Assembly (NCBI RefSeq): GCF_002895925.1
Contig: NZ_NWUO01000014.1
Coordinates: 24,425-88,424 of the forward strand
Origin: Mixta theicola
GTDB taxonomy: Bacteria; Pseudomonadota; Gammaproteobacteria; Enterobacterales; Enterobacteriaceae
Length of the DNA stretch: 64,000 nucleotides
Reading direction: 5' to 3'
In this document: positions 39,674 through 50,439 of the stretch, one piece after another
Numbering within the stretch: position 1 is the stretch's first letter
How the letters are laid out: each line of letters starts with the position of its first letter
The notes under the pieces: model-generated
Databases searched by the model: none
Seen by the model: only the letters and a program-made list of their open reading frames with translations
What the model was told of the DNA's origin: nothing
Made by a program: the position numbers and the translations under genes

Positions 39674-39704
39674 AATACCGGCGTGAACCATAAACGCCGG
39701 TATT
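39674..39704. terminator. Bidirectional terminator between yigM and the peptide gene
   Basis: A perfect 10-bp stem AATACCGGCG / CGCCGGTATT with an 11-nt loop. It ends 10 bp from the stop of the minus-strand peptide gene and 7 bp after yigM, so it can serve both. T run is short (AATTTA on plus). Confidence 0.75.
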
Positions 39705-39714
39705 AATTTACTAA

Positions 39715-39963
39715 TTAGCCGATAACCTTAGTCTGAATACAGTCGAGGATACCGGCAAATTTAGCCTCAAGAGCTTTACCCAGGCGGCTGCCAAAATCCA
39801 GACCCGTCTGCTGCGCTTCCTCTGCGTTATAACCCAGCTCAAATAGATCATTCAGCACGGTAGCGGCGTGCTTAAAGAAATTGCCGTAAGCGTTAGATAA
39901 CGCGTCCTGCAACCGTCCCGCACCGCTAACAGCCTGAATTTCTGTAACTGATAATTCTTTCAT
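39715..39963 (-). CDS. Microcin/bacteriocin-like peptide with double-glycine-type leader
   Basis: 82 aa. The N-terminus MKELSVTEIQAVSGA has the form of leaders cut by C39 peptidase transporters, ending in a GA-type site followed by Gly, as in microcin E492. The predicted mature 67-residue peptide has one Cys (near residue 75), aromatic and amphipathic segments (NAYGNFFKHAATVLNDLF, GSRLGKALEAKFAGIL) and a slight negative charge. It is unlike the Gly-rich class II microcins. AGAGGGAT gives a good ribosome site. Its own promoter and terminator flank it. No immunity, peptidase or exporter gene is adjacent, so it depends on genes elsewhere or has another role such as signalling. Confidence 0.75.
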   Translation of the reverse strand: MKELSVTEIQAVSGAGRLQDALSNAYGNFFKHAATVLNDLFELGYNAEEAQQTGLDFGSRLGKALEAKFAGILDCIQTKVIG

Positions 39964-39994
39964 CTTGAATCCCTCTTGGTTGTTATGTCCGTAT

Positions 39995-40016
39995 CGGGGA
40001 AACGACCTTTTCCCCG
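39995..40016 (-). promoter_or_regulatory. 5'-terminal mRNA hairpin of the peptide gene
   Basis: CGGGGAAA / TTTCCCCG, an 8-bp perfect stem with a 6-nt loop. It lies directly at the expected transcription start (about 40016) of the peptide mRNA and 31 bp before the start codon. A stem at the very 5' end typically stabilises an mRNA against decay. Confidence 0.55.
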
Positions 40017-40022
40017 AAGAGG

Positions 40023-40050
40023 ATTATGCTGTTTGAGGTTTGCTCGTCAA
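40023..40050 (-). promoter_or_regulatory. Promoter of the microcin-like peptide gene
   Basis: On the minus strand TTGACG (40050-40045), a 16-bp spacer and CATAAT (40028-40023). This is close to the sigma70 consensus and predicts transcription start near 40016 and a leader of about 53 nt. The remainder of the spacer up to metR (40051-40145) shows nothing further. Confidence 0.7.
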
Positions 40051-40145
40051 TTAACTAAGCGTCAGCTTTTGGTTAATCAATCTGCTAAAAATAATGAAGG
40101 AGTTATGTCAGTCGGGCGGAATGCTTTGTCACCCAACATACCGTT

Positions 40146-41069
40146 TTATCCTACCTGCAATGCATTGCGCGACGCATCCCGTACAAACGGCAAATGCTGG
40201 CAGGCGTGCTGACGAGCGGAGCGGATAAAGCCATCAATGACCGGCTGCCGCTGTTCGCCATCCCTGACCGCCGCATAAAGACGGCTCCATAAACCTGCGC
40301 CCAGCGTTTTAGTGGTAATCAATCCCTGACGCTCAAAATTTTCCACCACCCAGTGCGGCAGGGCGGCGATTCCCATATGCGCCGCCACCATTTGTACCAG
40401 CAGCAGCGTGTTATCCACGCTTTTTAGCGCTGGACTCACCCCGGCGGGCTGTAAAAAATGACGCCAGATGTCCAGCCGCTGGCGCTGCACCGGATAAATC
40501 ATCAAAACTTCATGAGCCAGATCTTCCGGCGCGATGGCGGTAGCCTGCGCCAGTGGATGATCCGGCGCCAGCACCAGACGGACCTCGAAATCAAACATTG
40601 GCGCATAGTGCAGCCCGCTACGCGGCAGAATATCTGACGTCAGCACCACATCCAGCTTTCCCTGCTGCAGGGCAGGCTGCGGATCGAAGGTGACGCCCGA
40701 TTTAAAGTCCATTATCACCTGCGGCCAGTTTTGCCGAAACGTATCCAGCGCCGGCGTCAGCCATTGAATACAGCTGTGACATTCAATGGCGATGCGCAAC
40801 GTGGCCTGGTGCGGTTCGTGACAGGCGTGCAGCGCCTGCTGAATCTGCGGCAGCACCTGTTCCGCCAGCTGTAACAGAATTTCACCCTGCGGCGTAAAGC
40901 GCAGTGGCTGACTTTTTCGCACAAACAGGCGGAAACCGAGGCGTTGCTCCAGATCGCTGAATTGATGAGATAACGCCGACTGGGTCTGATGAAGCTGCGC
41001 CGCCGCTGCGGCCAGAGATCCACTATTCCTGAGTGCCTGCAGCGTTCGCAGGTGCCTGATTTCGATCAT
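40146..41069 (-). CDS. metR: LysR-type regulator MetR
   Basis: 307 aa versus 317 in E. coli. Activator of metE and other methionine genes with homocysteine as co-inducer. The N-terminal winged helix has [20 protein letters not shown] and [20 protein letters not shown]. The C-terminal effector domain holds [13 protein letters not shown] and [17 protein letters not shown]. Divergent from metE over a 235-bp control region. The C-terminus is a little shorter than in E. coli. Confidence 0.95.
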   Translation of the reverse strand: MIEIRHLRTLQALRNSGSLAAAAAQLHQTQSALSHQFSDLEQRLGFRLFVRKSQPLRFTPQGEILLQLAEQVLPQIQQALHACHEPHQATLRIAIECHSCIQWLTPALDTFRQNWPQVIMDFKSGVTFDPQPALQQGKLDVVLTSDILPRSGLHYAPMFDFEVRLVLAPDHPLAQATAIAPEDLAHEVLMIYPVQRQRLDIWRHFLQPAGVSPALKSVDNTLLLVQMVAAHMGIAALPHWVVENFERQGLITTKTLGAGLWSRLYAAVRDGEQRQPVIDGFIRSARQHACQHLPFVRDASRNALQVG

Positions 41070-41142
41070 GAGAGTCCTTCATATCGACAATGAACAATTT
41101 GCGCTTGAGGAATATACAGTACCTGCAGATTATAGCGGTGTA

Positions 41143-41166
41143 AACATCTGGACGGCTAAACATCTT
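41143..41166 (+). promoter_or_regulatory. MetJ-like boxes between metR and metE
   Basis: Three adjoining 8-mers AACATCTG, GACGGCTA and AACATCTT resemble degenerate met boxes (consensus AGACGTCT), the tandem format bound by MetJ dimers. They lie in the metR-metE intergenic region, where E. coli also has MetJ and MetR control. The MetR operator itself could not be assigned with confidence. Confidence 0.5.
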
Positions 41167-41304
41167 GATCGGTCCGTCATTTTACGTTCGGGCAGGGTTC
41201 GCAACCCTGAGAAACGGCACTGCGCCCCGGTTGTTTTGCGCTGGCCGTACGTAAACTGACCGTGCCGATACCGCTAAATCGTTAAGCTTTAATGGAGAAA
41301 CAGC

Positions 41305-43575
41305 ATGACCATTTTGAATCATACGCTCGGCTTCCCGCGTGTCGGCCTGCGCCGTGAACTGAAAAAAGCGCAGGAAAGCTACTGGGCCGGCCACAGCAGC
41401 CAACAGGATCTGCTGGAAGTCGGTCGTGAGCTGCGCGCTCGTCACTGGCAGCAGCAAAAAGAAGCGGGTGTGGATCTGGTGCCGGTAGGCGATTTCGCCT
41501 GGTACGATCACGTTCTGACCACCAGCCTGCTGCTGGGCAATGTTCCGGCGCGCCATCAGAATCGTGACGGCTTGGTCGATCTGGATACGCTGTTCCGTAT
41601 TGGCCGTGGACGTGCGCCAGGCGGCGAACCCGCCGCCGCCGCTGAAATGACTAAATGGTTTAATACCAACTATCACTACATGGTGCCGGAATTCAGCAAA
41701 GGGCAGCAGTTCCGCCTGAGCTGGACGCAGCTGCTGGATGAAGTGGACGAGGCGCTGGCGCTGGGCCATAAGGTGAAGCCGGTTCTGCTGGGGCCGGTTA
41801 CTTACCTGTGGTTAGGTAAAGTGAAAGGCGAGCAGTTCGATCGTCTGACGCTGCTGAAAGAGATTCTGCCGGTTTATCAGCAGGTGCTGGCTGAGCTGGC
41901 GAAACGCGATATTGAATGGGTACAGATTGATGAGCCGGCGCTGGTACTGGAACTGCCGCAGGCATGGCTGGACGCGTTTAAACCGGCTTACGACGCGCTG
42001 CAAGGCCACAGCAAACTGCTGTTAACTACCTATTTTGACAGCATTGGTCAAAACATTAATACCATTCGTGAACTGCCGATACAGGGCCTGCATGTCGATC
42101 TGGTACATGGCCAGGATGATATTGCCAGCCTGAACCAGCGGCTCCCGGCTTCGTGGCTGCTGTCAGTCGGCGTAATTAACGGACGTAACGTCTGGCGTGC
42201 CGATCTCAGCAGCTGGTTCGAACGCCTGCAGCCGCTGGTGAGCCAGCGCCAGCAGCTATGGATTGGTTCTTCCTGCTCGCTGCTGCACAGCCCAATCGAT
42301 CTCAATAGCGAAACCCGACTGGATGACGAAGTTAAAAGCTGGTTCTCCTTTGCGCTACAGAAGTGCGGCGAACTGGCGCTGCTGAGTCAGGCGCTGAATA
42401 ATAATGACGCCGCCTCGCTGGAAGCCTGGAGTGCGCCGATCCGCGCACGCCGTAGCTCTGCGCGCGTTCACAACGCGGCGGTAGCTCAGCGTCTGGCAGC
42501 GATTAACGCGCAGGATAGCGAGCGACAAAGCAGCTATGCCGAACGTGCTAAAGCACAGCGTCAACGTTTCCAGCTGCCGGCGTGGCCAACCACAACCATC
42601 GGCTCTTTCCCGCAAACCACCGAAATTCGCGGCCTGCGCCTTGATTTCAAACAGGGACGTCTCGACGGCAACCATTACCGTACCGGAATTGCTGAACATA
42701 TTAAGCAGGCTATCGCTGAGCAGGAGTGTCTGGGACTGGACGTACTGGTTCATGGCGAAGCCGAGCGTAACGATATGGTGGAATACTTTGGCGAGCATCT
42801 GGATGGCTTTGTCTTTACCCAAAATGGCTGGGTACAGAGTTACGGCTCCCGCTGCGTGAAGCCGCCGGTGATTATCGGCGATGTCAGCCGTCCGGAACCG
42901 ATTACCGTTGAATGGGCGAAATATGCGCAGTCGCTGACCAGCAAACCGGTCAAAGGTATGCTGACCGGTCCGGTGACTATTCTTTGCTGGTCTTTCCCGC
43001 GTGAAGATGTTTCACGTGAAACCATCGCCAAACAGATTGCGCTGGCGTTGCGTGACGAAGTGGCAGATCTGGAAGAAGCGGGGATTGGCATTATCCAGAT
43101 TGACGAACCGGCACTGCGTGAAGGCCTGCCGCTGCGCAAATCTGACTGGGCCGCCTACCTGACCTGGGCCGTGGATGCGTTCCGTCTTAACGCCGCCGTT
43201 GCGCAGGATGATACCCAGATCCATACCCATATGTGTTACTGCGAGTTTAACGACATCATGGATTCTATCGCCGCGCTGGATGCCGATGTGATTACTATCG
43301 AAACCTCGCGTTCCGATATGGAACTGCTGGAATCCTTTGAGGAATTTGAGTATCCGAATGAAATCGGCCCTGGCGTGTATGACATTCACTCGCCGAACGT
43401 GCCCGACGTTGAATGGATGGTAGCGCTGCTGCGTAAAGCGGCGCAGCGTATTCCGGTAGAGCGCCTGTGGGTGAACCCGGACTGCGGTCTGAAAACCCGT
43501 GGCTGGAGCGAAACGCGCCTGGCGCTGGCAAATATGGTGCAGGCGGCGCAGAAGCTGCGCGCGGAACACCTCTGA
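41305..43575 (+). CDS. metE: Cobalamin-independent methionine synthase
   Basis: Transfers the methyl group of 5-methyl-THF-polyglutamate to homocysteine. It is 756 aa versus 753 in E. coli. Two TIM-barrel halves are seen: N-terminal [20 protein letters not shown] and C-terminal [14 protein letters not shown]. The zinc ligands are in [12 protein letters not shown] and [18 protein letters not shown] 41305 has GGAGA upstream. Divergent from its activator metR. Confidence 0.97.
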   Translation: MTILNHTLGFPRVGLRRELKKAQESYWAGHSSQQDLLEVGRELRARHWQQQKEAGVDLVPVGDFAWYDHVLTTSLLLGNVPARHQNRDGLVDLDTLFRIGRGRAPGGEPAAAAEMTKWFNTNYHYMVPEFSKGQQFRLSWTQLLDEVDEALALGHKVKPVLLGPVTYLWLGKVKGEQFDRLTLLKEILPVYQQVLAELAKRDIEWVQIDEPALVLELPQAWLDAFKPAYDALQGHSKLLLTTYFDSIGQNINTIRELPIQGLHVDLVHGQDDIASLNQRLPASWLLSVGVINGRNVWRADLSSWFERLQPLVSQRQQLWIGSSCSLLHSPIDLNSETRLDDEVKSWFSFALQKCGELALLSQALNNNDAASLEAWSAPIRARRSSARVHNAAVAQRLAAINAQDSERQSSYAERAKAQRQRFQLPAWPTTTIGSFPQTTEIRGLRLDFKQGRLDGNHYRTGIAEHIKQAIAEQECLGLDVLVHGEAERNDMVEYFGEHLDGFVFTQNGWVQSYGSRCVKPPVIIGDVSRPEPITVEWAKYAQSLTSKPVKGMLTGPVTILCWSFPREDVSRETIAKQIALALRDEVADLEEAGIGIIQIDEPALREGLPLRKSDWAAYLTWAVDAFRLNAAVAQDDTQIHTHMCYCEFNDIMDSIAALDADVITIETSRSDMELLESFEEFEYPNEIGPGVYDIHSPNVPDVEWMVALLRKAAQRIPVERLWVNPDCGLKTRGWSETRLALANMVQAAQKLRAEHL

Positions 43576-43605
43576 TTTATCCGTTAGACGTTGTGTTGTC
43601 TGTTT

Positions 43606-43628
43606 GGGGCGCTAAGCGCCCCTTTTTT
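43606..43628. terminator. Terminator between metE and ysgA
   Basis: GGGGCGC-TAA-GCGCCCC followed by TTTTTT, 30 bp after metE. ysgA converges and ends next to it, so the element may serve both directions. Confidence 0.9.
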
Positions 43629-43629
43629 A

Positions 43630-44466
43630 TTAGCTGGCGGGCTTCACGCCGTATTGATGAAACCAGGCCAGCATCCGTTGCCAGCCATCTTTAGCGGATT
43701 CTTCATGATAGCTCGGTCGATAATCAGCGTTAAATGCATGTCCCGCTTCCGGATAGACGATAATATCCGCCGTCGCGTTAGCCGCGTGTAGCGCCTGACG
43801 CATTGAATCGACGCTTTCCAGCGGAATTCCCCCATCTTTCGCGCCGTACAGCCCCAGCACCGGCGCATTCAGGTCAACGGCAATATCAATCGGATGCTTC
43901 GGCTGTTTCATGGTTTTTTCGCCGATCAGACGGCCATACCAGGCGACGCCCGCTTTCAGCTGCGGATTATGCGCCGCATACAGCCAGACGATGCGTCCGC
44001 CCCAGCAAAAGCCGGTAATCGCCATATTGCGCATATCGCCGCCATGTTTTGCCGCCCAGTTGGCAACATGATCGAGATCCGCCAGCACCTGTGCATCGGG
44101 AACCTTACTGACTAAATTTTCCATCAGCTGCTGAATATTGCTATATTCGCTGGGATCGCCCTGGCGGAAATAGAGCTCCGGGGCAACCGCCAGATAGCCT
44201 TCTGCCGCCAGACGGCGGCAAATATCGCGGATATGTTCGTGAACGCCAAAAATTTCCTGTACCACCAGCACTACCGGCAGCGGACCGTTGGCTTCTTTAG
44301 GACGCGCATACCAGGCGGGCATATTTTCGCCCTGAGTGTTGATGGTGGTTTCTCCGCCCTGGATGGCGTCGTTATGCGTGATAATCGTTGTAGCGGCCGT
44401 AGGCGACACCGCCGGGGCGAACCCGCTATCGCCTTCTTTTTGGCCCAGGTTGTAATCGGTTTTCAT
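43630..44466 (-). CDS. ysgA: Dienelactone hydrolase family protein YsgA
   Basis: 278 aa versus about 271 in E. coli. An alpha/beta hydrolase with the Cys nucleophile in [16 protein letters not shown] and the catalytic His in [15 protein letters not shown]. The N-terminal 50 residues are a Thr/Ala-rich stretch. The physiological substrate is unknown. Convergent with metE and divergent from udp, as in E. coli. Confidence 0.9.
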   Translation of the reverse strand: MKTDYNLGQKEGDSGFAPAVSPTAATTIITHNDAIQGGETTINTQGENMPAWYARPKEANGPLPVVLVVQEIFGVHEHIRDICRRLAAEGYLAVAPELYFRQGDPSEYSNIQQLMENLVSKVPDAQVLADLDHVANWAAKHGGDMRNMAITGFCWGGRIVWLYAAHNPQLKAGVAWYGRLIGEKTMKQPKHPIDIAVDLNAPVLGLYGAKDGGIPLESVDSMRQALHAANATADIIVYPEAGHAFNADYRPSYHEESAKDGWQRMLAWFHQYGVKPAS

Positions 44467-44616
44467 TGTTATCTCCGTGCTGCTATTAGCGCAATCCGGT
44501 AACTATAGCCAAAATCAGCCAAAGGCTCCGGCCTGCATGTCCGCCTTCTCTTTAACATTCCGCTGGATAAATACACACAGCAACTTGTAGCAAACCGGTA
44601 AAGCAGAATGATTTAA

Positions 44617-44632
44617 TGTGATGTTAATCACG
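44617..44632 (+). promoter_or_regulatory. Distal CRP site upstream of udp
   Basis: TGTGA-TGTTAA-TCACG, a near-consensus CRP site about 113 bp before the udp start codon. In E. coli udp, two CRP sites flank a CytR-binding zone in the same layout. Confidence 0.8.
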
Positions 44633-44668
44633 ACATTTCCACAGATAAATGTAACTTTCATTTTCTCT

Positions 44669-44684
44669 GGTGATTAATCTCACA
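44669..44684 (+). promoter_or_regulatory. Proximal CRP site upstream of udp
   Basis: GGTGA-TTAATC-TCACA, 52 bp downstream of the distal site, i.e. about five helical turns, on the same face of the DNA. This spacing is what CytR anti-activation requires. Confidence 0.8.
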
Positions 44685-44744
44685 TATTTCTCGCTGTGCT
44701 TGCCGTAGAGTAGCGTCAACAAGCGAATTTTCTCAGGAGGGATT

Positions 44745-45509
44745 ATGGCCCAGTCAGATGTGTTTCATTTAGGACTTACCAAAGCGGACCTGCAGGGCGC
44801 GACGCTGGCGATTGTGCCGGGCGATCCTGAACGCGTAAAAAAAATTGCGGCGCTAATGGATAATCCTCAGCCTCTGGCCTCGCATCGTGAGTTCACCAGC
44901 TGGCGCGCTGAGCTGGATGGCAAAGCGGTGATTGTCTGCTCTACCGGTATCGGCGGCCCTTCTACCTCTATCGCAGTGGAAGAGCTGGCACAGCTGGGTA
45001 TCCGCACCTTCCTGCGCGTAGGCACTACCGGCGCCATTCAGCCTGACATCAATGTCGGCGATGTGCTGGTTACCACCGCGGCGGTACGTCTGGACGGCGC
45101 AAGTTTGCATTTTGCCCCGATGGAATTTCCGGCCGTCGCCGATTTCGCCTGCACTACCGCACTGGTTGAAGCCGCGCAAGCCGCTGGCAATACGCCGCAC
45201 ATCGGCGTTACCGCCTCTTCAGATACTTTCTACCCAGGCCAGGAACGCTACGATACTTTCTCTGGTCGGGTGGTCAGCCGTTTCCAGGGCTCGATGAAAG
45301 AATGGCAGCAGATGGGCGTGCTGAACTATGAGATGGAGTCCGCTACGCTGCTGACCATGTGCGCCAGCCAGGGCCTGCGCGCCGGGATGGTAGCCGGCGT
45401 GATCGTTAACCGTACCCAGAAAGAGATCCCGGATGCGGCGACCATGAAGCAGACCGAAAGCAATGCGGTGGCGATTGTGGTTGATGCGGCGCGCCGTCTG
45501 CTGGCGTAA
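44745..45509 (+). CDS. udp: Uridine phosphorylase
   Basis: Cleaves uridine with phosphate to uracil and ribose-1-phosphate. It is 254 aa versus 253 in E. coli. [14 protein letters not shown] binds phosphate; [16 protein letters not shown] and [12 protein letters not shown] are family signatures. AGGAGGG lies before ATG 44745. Flanked by the two-CRP control region and a strong terminator. Confidence 0.96.
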   Translation: MAQSDVFHLGLTKADLQGATLAIVPGDPERVKKIAALMDNPQPLASHREFTSWRAELDGKAVIVCSTGIGGPSTSIAVEELAQLGIRTFLRVGTTGAIQPDINVGDVLVTTAAVRLDGASLHFAPMEFPAVADFACTTALVEAAQAAGNTPHIGVTASSDTFYPGQERYDTFSGRVVSRFQGSMKEWQQMGVLNYEMESATLLTMCASQGLRAGMVAGVIVNRTQKEIPDAATMKQTESNAVAIVVDAARRLLA

Positions 45510-45591
45510 TCTGCAGCGCCGGGCCTGATAATTTTTGCCGCTTTACGATCGGCTATAGCTCCCGCTGCGGATCGTTTGCTAACAGTCTCAG

Positions 45592-45619
45592 GGCTGGCCT
45601 GGTGCCAGCCTGTTTTTTT
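45592..45619 (+). terminator. Terminator after udp
   Basis: GGCTGGC / GCCAGCC stem with a 5-nt loop followed by TGTTTTTTT. Ends udp transcription before rmuC. Confidence 0.9.
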
Positions 45620-45683
45620 GTCTGGACATTCATACAGTGCGCCTCTACCTTTGCTCTGTTTGTAGCAGCAAGGAGAGGATGCG

Positions 45684-47225
45684 GTGGATAACCAGCTTAT
45701 CGTTGGGATCGGTTTGGCGCTGGCCGGCGTGCTGGCCGGCTGGCTGTTTGCCCATTTCCGTATGGCCGGACAACTGGCCGCCCAGGAAACGGAGCGCCGT
45801 CTGCTGGAACAGGCGCTGGCTCAGGCGCAGCAGCAGGAAACACACCGGCAGCAGCAGCGCCAGGCAGAGCAACAGCAACAGCAGCTACGTGAAAAAGAGC
45901 TGCGTCAGCTGCATGGCGCGCTTACCGCCGCGCAGGAAAAGCTACAGCACTTCGACTACTGGCGTAATGAATGCGATCAGCTCAGCCGCGAGCTGCGCAA
46001 TCAGCTGGAGGTTAACAGCGCGCAGGAAGCGGAGCTGCGTGAAGTCACTATCCGCCTCGAAGAAACCCGCCTTGCCGCTGAAGAGAAGCAGCGTCTGCTA
46101 ACCAATAGCGAACAACGCCTTAGCGCGCAGTTTGAAAACCTCGCCAACCGTATTTTTGAACAGAGCGGCCGTCGCGTCGATGAACAGAATCGTCAGAGCC
46201 TGAACGGTTTAATTACGCCGCTGCGCGAGCAGCTGGATGGTTTTCGCCGTCAGGTGCAGGAAAGCTTTGGTCAGGAAGCGCGTGAACGGCACACGCTGGC
46301 TCATGAAATCCGTAACTTACAGCAGCTGAATGCGCAGATGGCGCAGGAGGCGATCAACCTGACCAAAGCGCTGAAAGGCGACAATAAAACCCAGGGTAAC
46401 TGGGGCGAAGTGGTCCTGAGCCGCGTACTGGAAGCGTCCGGCCTGCGGGACGGACACGAATATGAAACGCAGGTGAATATTCAGGTTGATGCGCAAAGCC
46501 GGATGCAGCCGGATGTAATTGTCCGTCTGCCGCAGGGCAAAGACGTGGTGATTGACGCCAAAATGACGCTGGTCGCCTATGAGCGCTACTTTAACGCCGA
46601 TGACGAGGTGACGCGTGAACAATCGATCGGTGAACATATCTCCGCGATTCGCGGCCATATTCGGCTGCTCAGCCGCAAAGATTATCAACAATTGCCCGGT
46701 TTACGATCGCTTGATTATGTGCTGATGTTTATTCCGATCGAACCGGCCTTTTTGCTGGCGATAGATCGCCAGCCGGAACTGATTAGCGAAGCGCTGCAGC
46801 ACAATATTATGCTGGTCAGCCCAACCACGCTGCTGGTGGCGCTGCGTACCATCAATAATCTCTGGCGCTATGAGCACCAGAGCCGCAATGCGCAGCGCAT
46901 CGCCGATCGCGCCGCGCGGCTGTACGATAAAATGCGGCTGTTTGTGGATGATATGACCAGCATGGGGCAGCAACTCGACAGAGCGCAGGAAAGCTATAAT
47001 CAGGCGATGAAAAAGCTCTCCGAAGGGCGAGGCAATCTGATTGCCCAAAGCGAAAGTTTTCGTCATTTGGGCGTGGAAATAAAGCGCAGTATTAACCCAG
47101 GGATGGTGGAACAGGCGATGCCGGAATCCGGGTGCTTTGACCTCGATGAGTCAGAGAGCGACAGGGCGGAAAACGCGCTGGAACAGGGCGCTGTGGCGTG
47201 GCACGACAGCATTCGGCAACGATGA
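45684..47225 (+). CDS. rmuC: DNA recombination protein RmuC
   Basis: 513 aa versus 475 in E. coli. One N-terminal membrane segment (residues about 5-22) and a very Gln-rich coiled coil (about residues 30-170, with QQQ runs) precede the conserved nuclease-like core. Core motifs include GNWGEVVLSRVLEASGL, QPDVIVRLPQGKDVVIDAKM and LDYVLMFIPIEPAFLLA. In E. coli it limits inversions at short inverted repeats. The start is GTG 45684, with AAGGAGAGG upstream. The length gain is in the Gln-rich coiled coil and the acidic tail. Confidence 0.93.
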   Translation: MDNQLIVGIGLALAGVLAGWLFAHFRMAGQLAAQETERRLLEQALAQAQQQETHRQQQRQAEQQQQQLREKELRQLHGALTAAQEKLQHFDYWRNECDQLSRELRNQLEVNSAQEAELREVTIRLEETRLAAEEKQRLLTNSEQRLSAQFENLANRIFEQSGRRVDEQNRQSLNGLITPLREQLDGFRRQVQESFGQEARERHTLAHEIRNLQQLNAQMAQEAINLTKALKGDNKTQGNWGEVVLSRVLEASGLRDGHEYETQVNIQVDAQSRMQPDVIVRLPQGKDVVIDAKMTLVAYERYFNADDEVTREQSIGEHISAIRGHIRLLSRKDYQQLPGLRSLDYVLMFIPIEPAFLLAIDRQPELISEALQHNIMLVSPTTLLVALRTINNLWRYEHQSRNAQRIADRAARLYDKMRLFVDDMTSMGQQLDRAQESYNQAMKKLSEGRGNLIAQSESFRHLGVEIKRSINPGMVEQAMPESGCFDLDESESDRAENALEQGAVAWHDSIRQR

Positions 47226-47304
47226 ATAACGCCGGGCTAACGTGCCTGACTACGGGTACTCTGTTACACTGCAAAGATATTTGATTGTGGAGCAGGTGAA
47301 GCAG

Positions 47305-48060
47305 ATGGCAGATGAATCCAGGGACACGACACATTTCGGTTTTCGTACCGTAGCAAAAGACGAAAAAGCGGATATGGTAGCGGGCGTATTTCATTCCGTT
47401 GCCGCCAAATATGATCTGATGAACGATTTGATGTCGATGGGTATCCATCGAATCTGGAAGCGTTTCACTATTGATTGCAGCGGCGTGCGTCGTGGACAAC
47501 GCGTGTTGGATCTGGCCGGCGGCACCGGTGATTTGACGGCGAAATTTTCCCGTCTGGTAGGCGATACCGGCCAGGTGGTACTGGCGGACATTAACAGCTC
47601 GATGCTGAAAATGGGGCGTGAAAAGCTGCGCAATAGCGGCATCATCGGCAACGTCAATTATGTGCAGGCAAATGCTGAAGCGCTGCCTTTCCCGGATAAC
47701 TATTTCGACTGCATCACTATCTCTTTCGGTCTGCGTAACGTGACGGAAAAAGAGAAGGCGCTGGCCTCGATGTTCCGTGTACTGAAGCCGGGCGGACGCC
47801 TGCTGGTTCTGGAGTTTTCTAAACCGGTACTGGAACCGCTGAGCAAAGTATACGACGCTTATTCTTTCCATGTGTTGCCGCGTATCGGCGAGCTGGTGGC
47901 GAAAGATGCTGAAAGCTATCGTTATCTGGCTGAATCGATCCGTATGCATCCCGATCAGGAGACGTTAAAGTCAATGATGATGGATGCCGGTTTCGAAAAC
48001 ACTTCGTATCACAACCTGACGGGCGGAATTGTCGCTCTGCACCGTGGGTTCAAGTTTTAA
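47305..48060 (+). CDS. ubiE: Ubiquinone/menaquinone methyltransferase UbiE
   Basis: SAM-dependent C-methyltransferase of ubiquinone and menaquinone synthesis. It is 251 aa, as in E. coli. [20 protein letters not shown] at the N-terminus, SAM motif [16 protein letters not shown], and [20 protein letters not shown] are conserved. The start at MADESRD (47305) matches E. coli; an in-frame ATG at 47242 is unlikely. First of ubiE-ubiJ-ubiB. Confidence 0.96.
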   Translation: MADESRDTTHFGFRTVAKDEKADMVAGVFHSVAAKYDLMNDLMSMGIHRIWKRFTIDCSGVRRGQRVLDLAGGTGDLTAKFSRLVGDTGQVVLADINSSMLKMGREKLRNSGIIGNVNYVQANAEALPFPDNYFDCITISFGLRNVTEKEKALASMFRVLKPGGRLLVLEFSKPVLEPLSKVYDAYSFHVLPRIGELVAKDAESYRYLAESIRMHPDQETLKSMMMDAGFENTSYHNLTGGIVALHRGFKF

Positions 48061-48072
48061 GCAGGAAAGCGA

Positions 48073-48678
48073 ATGACGTTAACCCCGCTGTTAACCGCCG
48101 GTCTGGAGACCGCACTAAATCGAATTCTTTATCGCGATCGCGGCCTGAAAGCGGCCCGCCAGCGTTTGAATGGTAAGGTTTTACAGCTCCGGTTACAGGA
48201 GCTGTCGCAGCCGGTTACTCTGGTGTTCAGCGAGCATCAGGTGGATGTGCTGGGCGAATGGCAAGACCGCTGCGACTGTACGGTGATCACCCGGCTGTCG
48301 CTGCTGCCGAAACTGCGTGACCGTCAGCAGCTGACCGGGATGATCCGCCACGGTGAGCTGGAAGTCGAAGGCGATCTCCAGGTGGTGCAGCAGTTTTCCG
48401 CGCTGATTGATATGGCCGAACTCGATCCGGCCGAATATCTGGCGCCCTGGACCGGCGATATTGTCGCCCAGAGCATCAGCAACGTCGCCCGACGCGGGTT
48501 ACAGCTGCTGCGCGGCGATATTCAGCGCAAACAGCGCTACCTGACGGAAACCCTGACCGAAGAGTGGCGCGTTGCGCCTGGTCCGCTGGAGATGGCCTGG
48601 TACGGCGAAGAAGTTGACGCGCTGGAGCGCCAGGCCAGCCAGCTGGAACAACGTCTGCTACAGCTGGAGGCTAAATGA
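48073..48678 (+). CDS. ubiJ: Ubiquinone biosynthesis accessory factor UbiJ
   Basis: 201 aa SCP2-type lipid-binding protein, the same length as E. coli UbiJ. It helps organise the cytosolic Ubi complex with UbiK. The N-terminal SCP2 fold ends near residue 110 with [20 protein letters not shown]; the C-terminus is a short coiled coil ([20 protein letters not shown]). Stop overlaps ubiB (ATGA). Confidence 0.93.
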   Translation: MTLTPLLTAGLETALNRILYRDRGLKAARQRLNGKVLQLRLQELSQPVTLVFSEHQVDVLGEWQDRCDCTVITRLSLLPKLRDRQQLTGMIRHGELEVEGDLQVVQQFSALIDMAELDPAEYLAPWTGDIVAQSISNVARRGLQLLRGDIQRKQRYLTETLTEEWRVAPGPLEMAWYGEEVDALERQASQLEQRLLQLEAK

Positions 48679-50312
48679 CGCCCGGAGAACTGCGCCGCCT
48701 CTATTTTATTATCAAAGTCTTCCTGAGCTACGGCCTGGATGAATTGATCCCACGCCTGCGTATTACCCTACCGATTCGCCTGTGGCGTCGCGGTATCTTC
48801 TGGCTGCCTAACCGGCATAAAGATCTGGCGCTGGGCGTGCGTCTGCGTATGGCGATGGAGGAGCTGGGACCGGTATGGATCAAGTTTGGCCAGATGATGT
48901 CTACCCGCCGCGATCTGTTCCCGCCGCTGATCGCCGACCAGCTGGCGATCCTACAGGATCGCGTTGCGCCCTTTGACGGCACGCTGGCTAAAGAGCAGAT
49001 TGAAAAATCGTTGGGCGGCCCGCTTGAAGCCTGGTTTGATGAGTTTGATATTACTCCGCTGGCCTCCGCCTCGATTGCCCAGGTCCATACTGCGACGCTG
49101 AAGGAAAACGGTAAAGCGGTGGTGATCAAAGTGATTCGCCCGGATATTTTGCCGGTTATCAAAGCGGATATGCGTTTGATCTATCGTTTGGCCCGCTGGC
49201 TGCCGCGTCTGATGCCGGAAAGCCGTCGTCTGCGCCCGGTGGAAGTGGTGGCGGACTACGAAAAAACTTTGATTGATGAGCTGAATCTGCTGCGTGAGGC
49301 GGCAAACTCTATCCAGCTGCGGCGTAACTTCGAAAACAGCAATATGCTGTACGTGCCGGAAGTTTATTCCGATTACTGCAGCGAAACGATGCTGGTGATG
49401 GAGCGTATCTACGGCATTCCCATCAACGATGTGGTCGCGCTGGAGCAGCATGGCGTTAATATGCGGCTGCTGGCTGAACGTGGCGTCCAGGTCTTTTTTA
49501 CCCAGGTATTCCGCGACAGTTTTTTCCATGCGGATATGCATCCCGGCAATATTTTCGTTAGCTATGAACATCCGCACGATCCGCTGTATATCGGTATCGA
49601 CTGCGGGATCGTCGGGTCATTGAATAAAGCGGATAAGCGCTACCTGGCGGAAAACTTTATCGCTTTCTTTAACCGCGATTACCGTAAAGTCGCCGAGCTG
49701 CACGTTGATTCCGGCTGGGTGCCGGCGAATACCAACGTTGAAGATTTCGAATTCGCCATTCGTACCGTTTGCGAACCGATATTTGAGAAACCGCTGGCGG
49801 AAATCTCTTTTGGTCACGTATTGCTGAACCTGTTCAATACCGCGCGCCGCTTTAATATGGAAGTGCAGCCGCAGCTGGTGCTGCTGCAGAAAACGCTGCT
49901 CTATATCGAAGGCGTGGGCCGTCAGCTTTATCCCCAGCTGGATTTGTGGAAAACCGCGAAGCCGTTTCTTGAAGAGTGGATTAAAGACCAGGTAGGGCTC
50001 CCGGCGATTATCCGCTCGGTTAAAGAAAAAGCGCCGTTCTGGGCCGAGCGCCTGCCGGAGTTGCCGGATCTGTTCTACGACAGTATGCGTCAGCATAAAC
50101 GGTTGCAGTTTAGCGTCGATCGGCTGGCTAACGAGCTGAGCGTGCAGCGTGAAAGACAGCATCAGTCACGCTATTTATTCGGTATCGGCGCCACGCTGCT
50201 GCTGAGCGGCACGGCGCTGTTGATTGCCCGTCCCGGCATGGAAGTGCTGCCGACGATAATCATTATTGCCGGTCTGCTTGCCTGGATTATCGGCTGGCGG
50301 CGTTCAGCCTGA
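48675..50312 (+). CDS. ubiB: Ubiquinone biosynthesis regulatory protein kinase UbiB
   Basis: 545 aa atypical kinase-like (ABC1/ADCK) ATPase versus 546 in E. coli. [20 protein letters not shown] holds the KxGQ motif near residue 75; the Ala-rich nucleotide loop is [19 protein letters not shown] is the catalytic loop and IDCGIVG replaces DFG. Two hydrophobic segments at the C-terminus (about 500-540) anchor it to the membrane. Confidence 0.95.
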   Translation: MTPGELRRLYFIIKVFLSYGLDELIPRLRITLPIRLWRRGIFWLPNRHKDLALGVRLRMAMEELGPVWIKFGQMMSTRRDLFPPLIADQLAILQDRVAPFDGTLAKEQIEKSLGGPLEAWFDEFDITPLASASIAQVHTATLKENGKAVVIKVIRPDILPVIKADMRLIYRLARWLPRLMPESRRLRPVEVVADYEKTLIDELNLLREAANSIQLRRNFENSNMLYVPEVYSDYCSETMLVMERIYGIPINDVVALEQHGVNMRLLAERGVQVFFTQVFRDSFFHADMHPGNIFVSYEHPHDPLYIGIDCGIVGSLNKADKRYLAENFIAFFNRDYRKVAELHVDSGWVPANTNVEDFEFAIRTVCEPIFEKPLAEISFGHVLLNLFNTARRFNMEVQPQLVLLQKTLLYIEGVGRQLYPQLDLWKTAKPFLEEWIKDQVGLPAIIRSVKEKAPFWAERLPELPDLFYDSMRQHKRLQFSVDRLANELSVQRERQHQSRYLFGIGATLLLSGTALLIARPGMEVLPTIIIIAGLLAWIIGWRRSA

Positions 50313-50439
50313 TCGATTGTCAGGAAAGGTAAAAATCCCTTTTGTGGCCAGGGCGGCGGGCTTACGCATCGTCACCGGGCCATAAGCTGGGGTATACTGC
50401 CTTTTCACATGTTTTAGACTTTTCATCAGAGGCATACTC

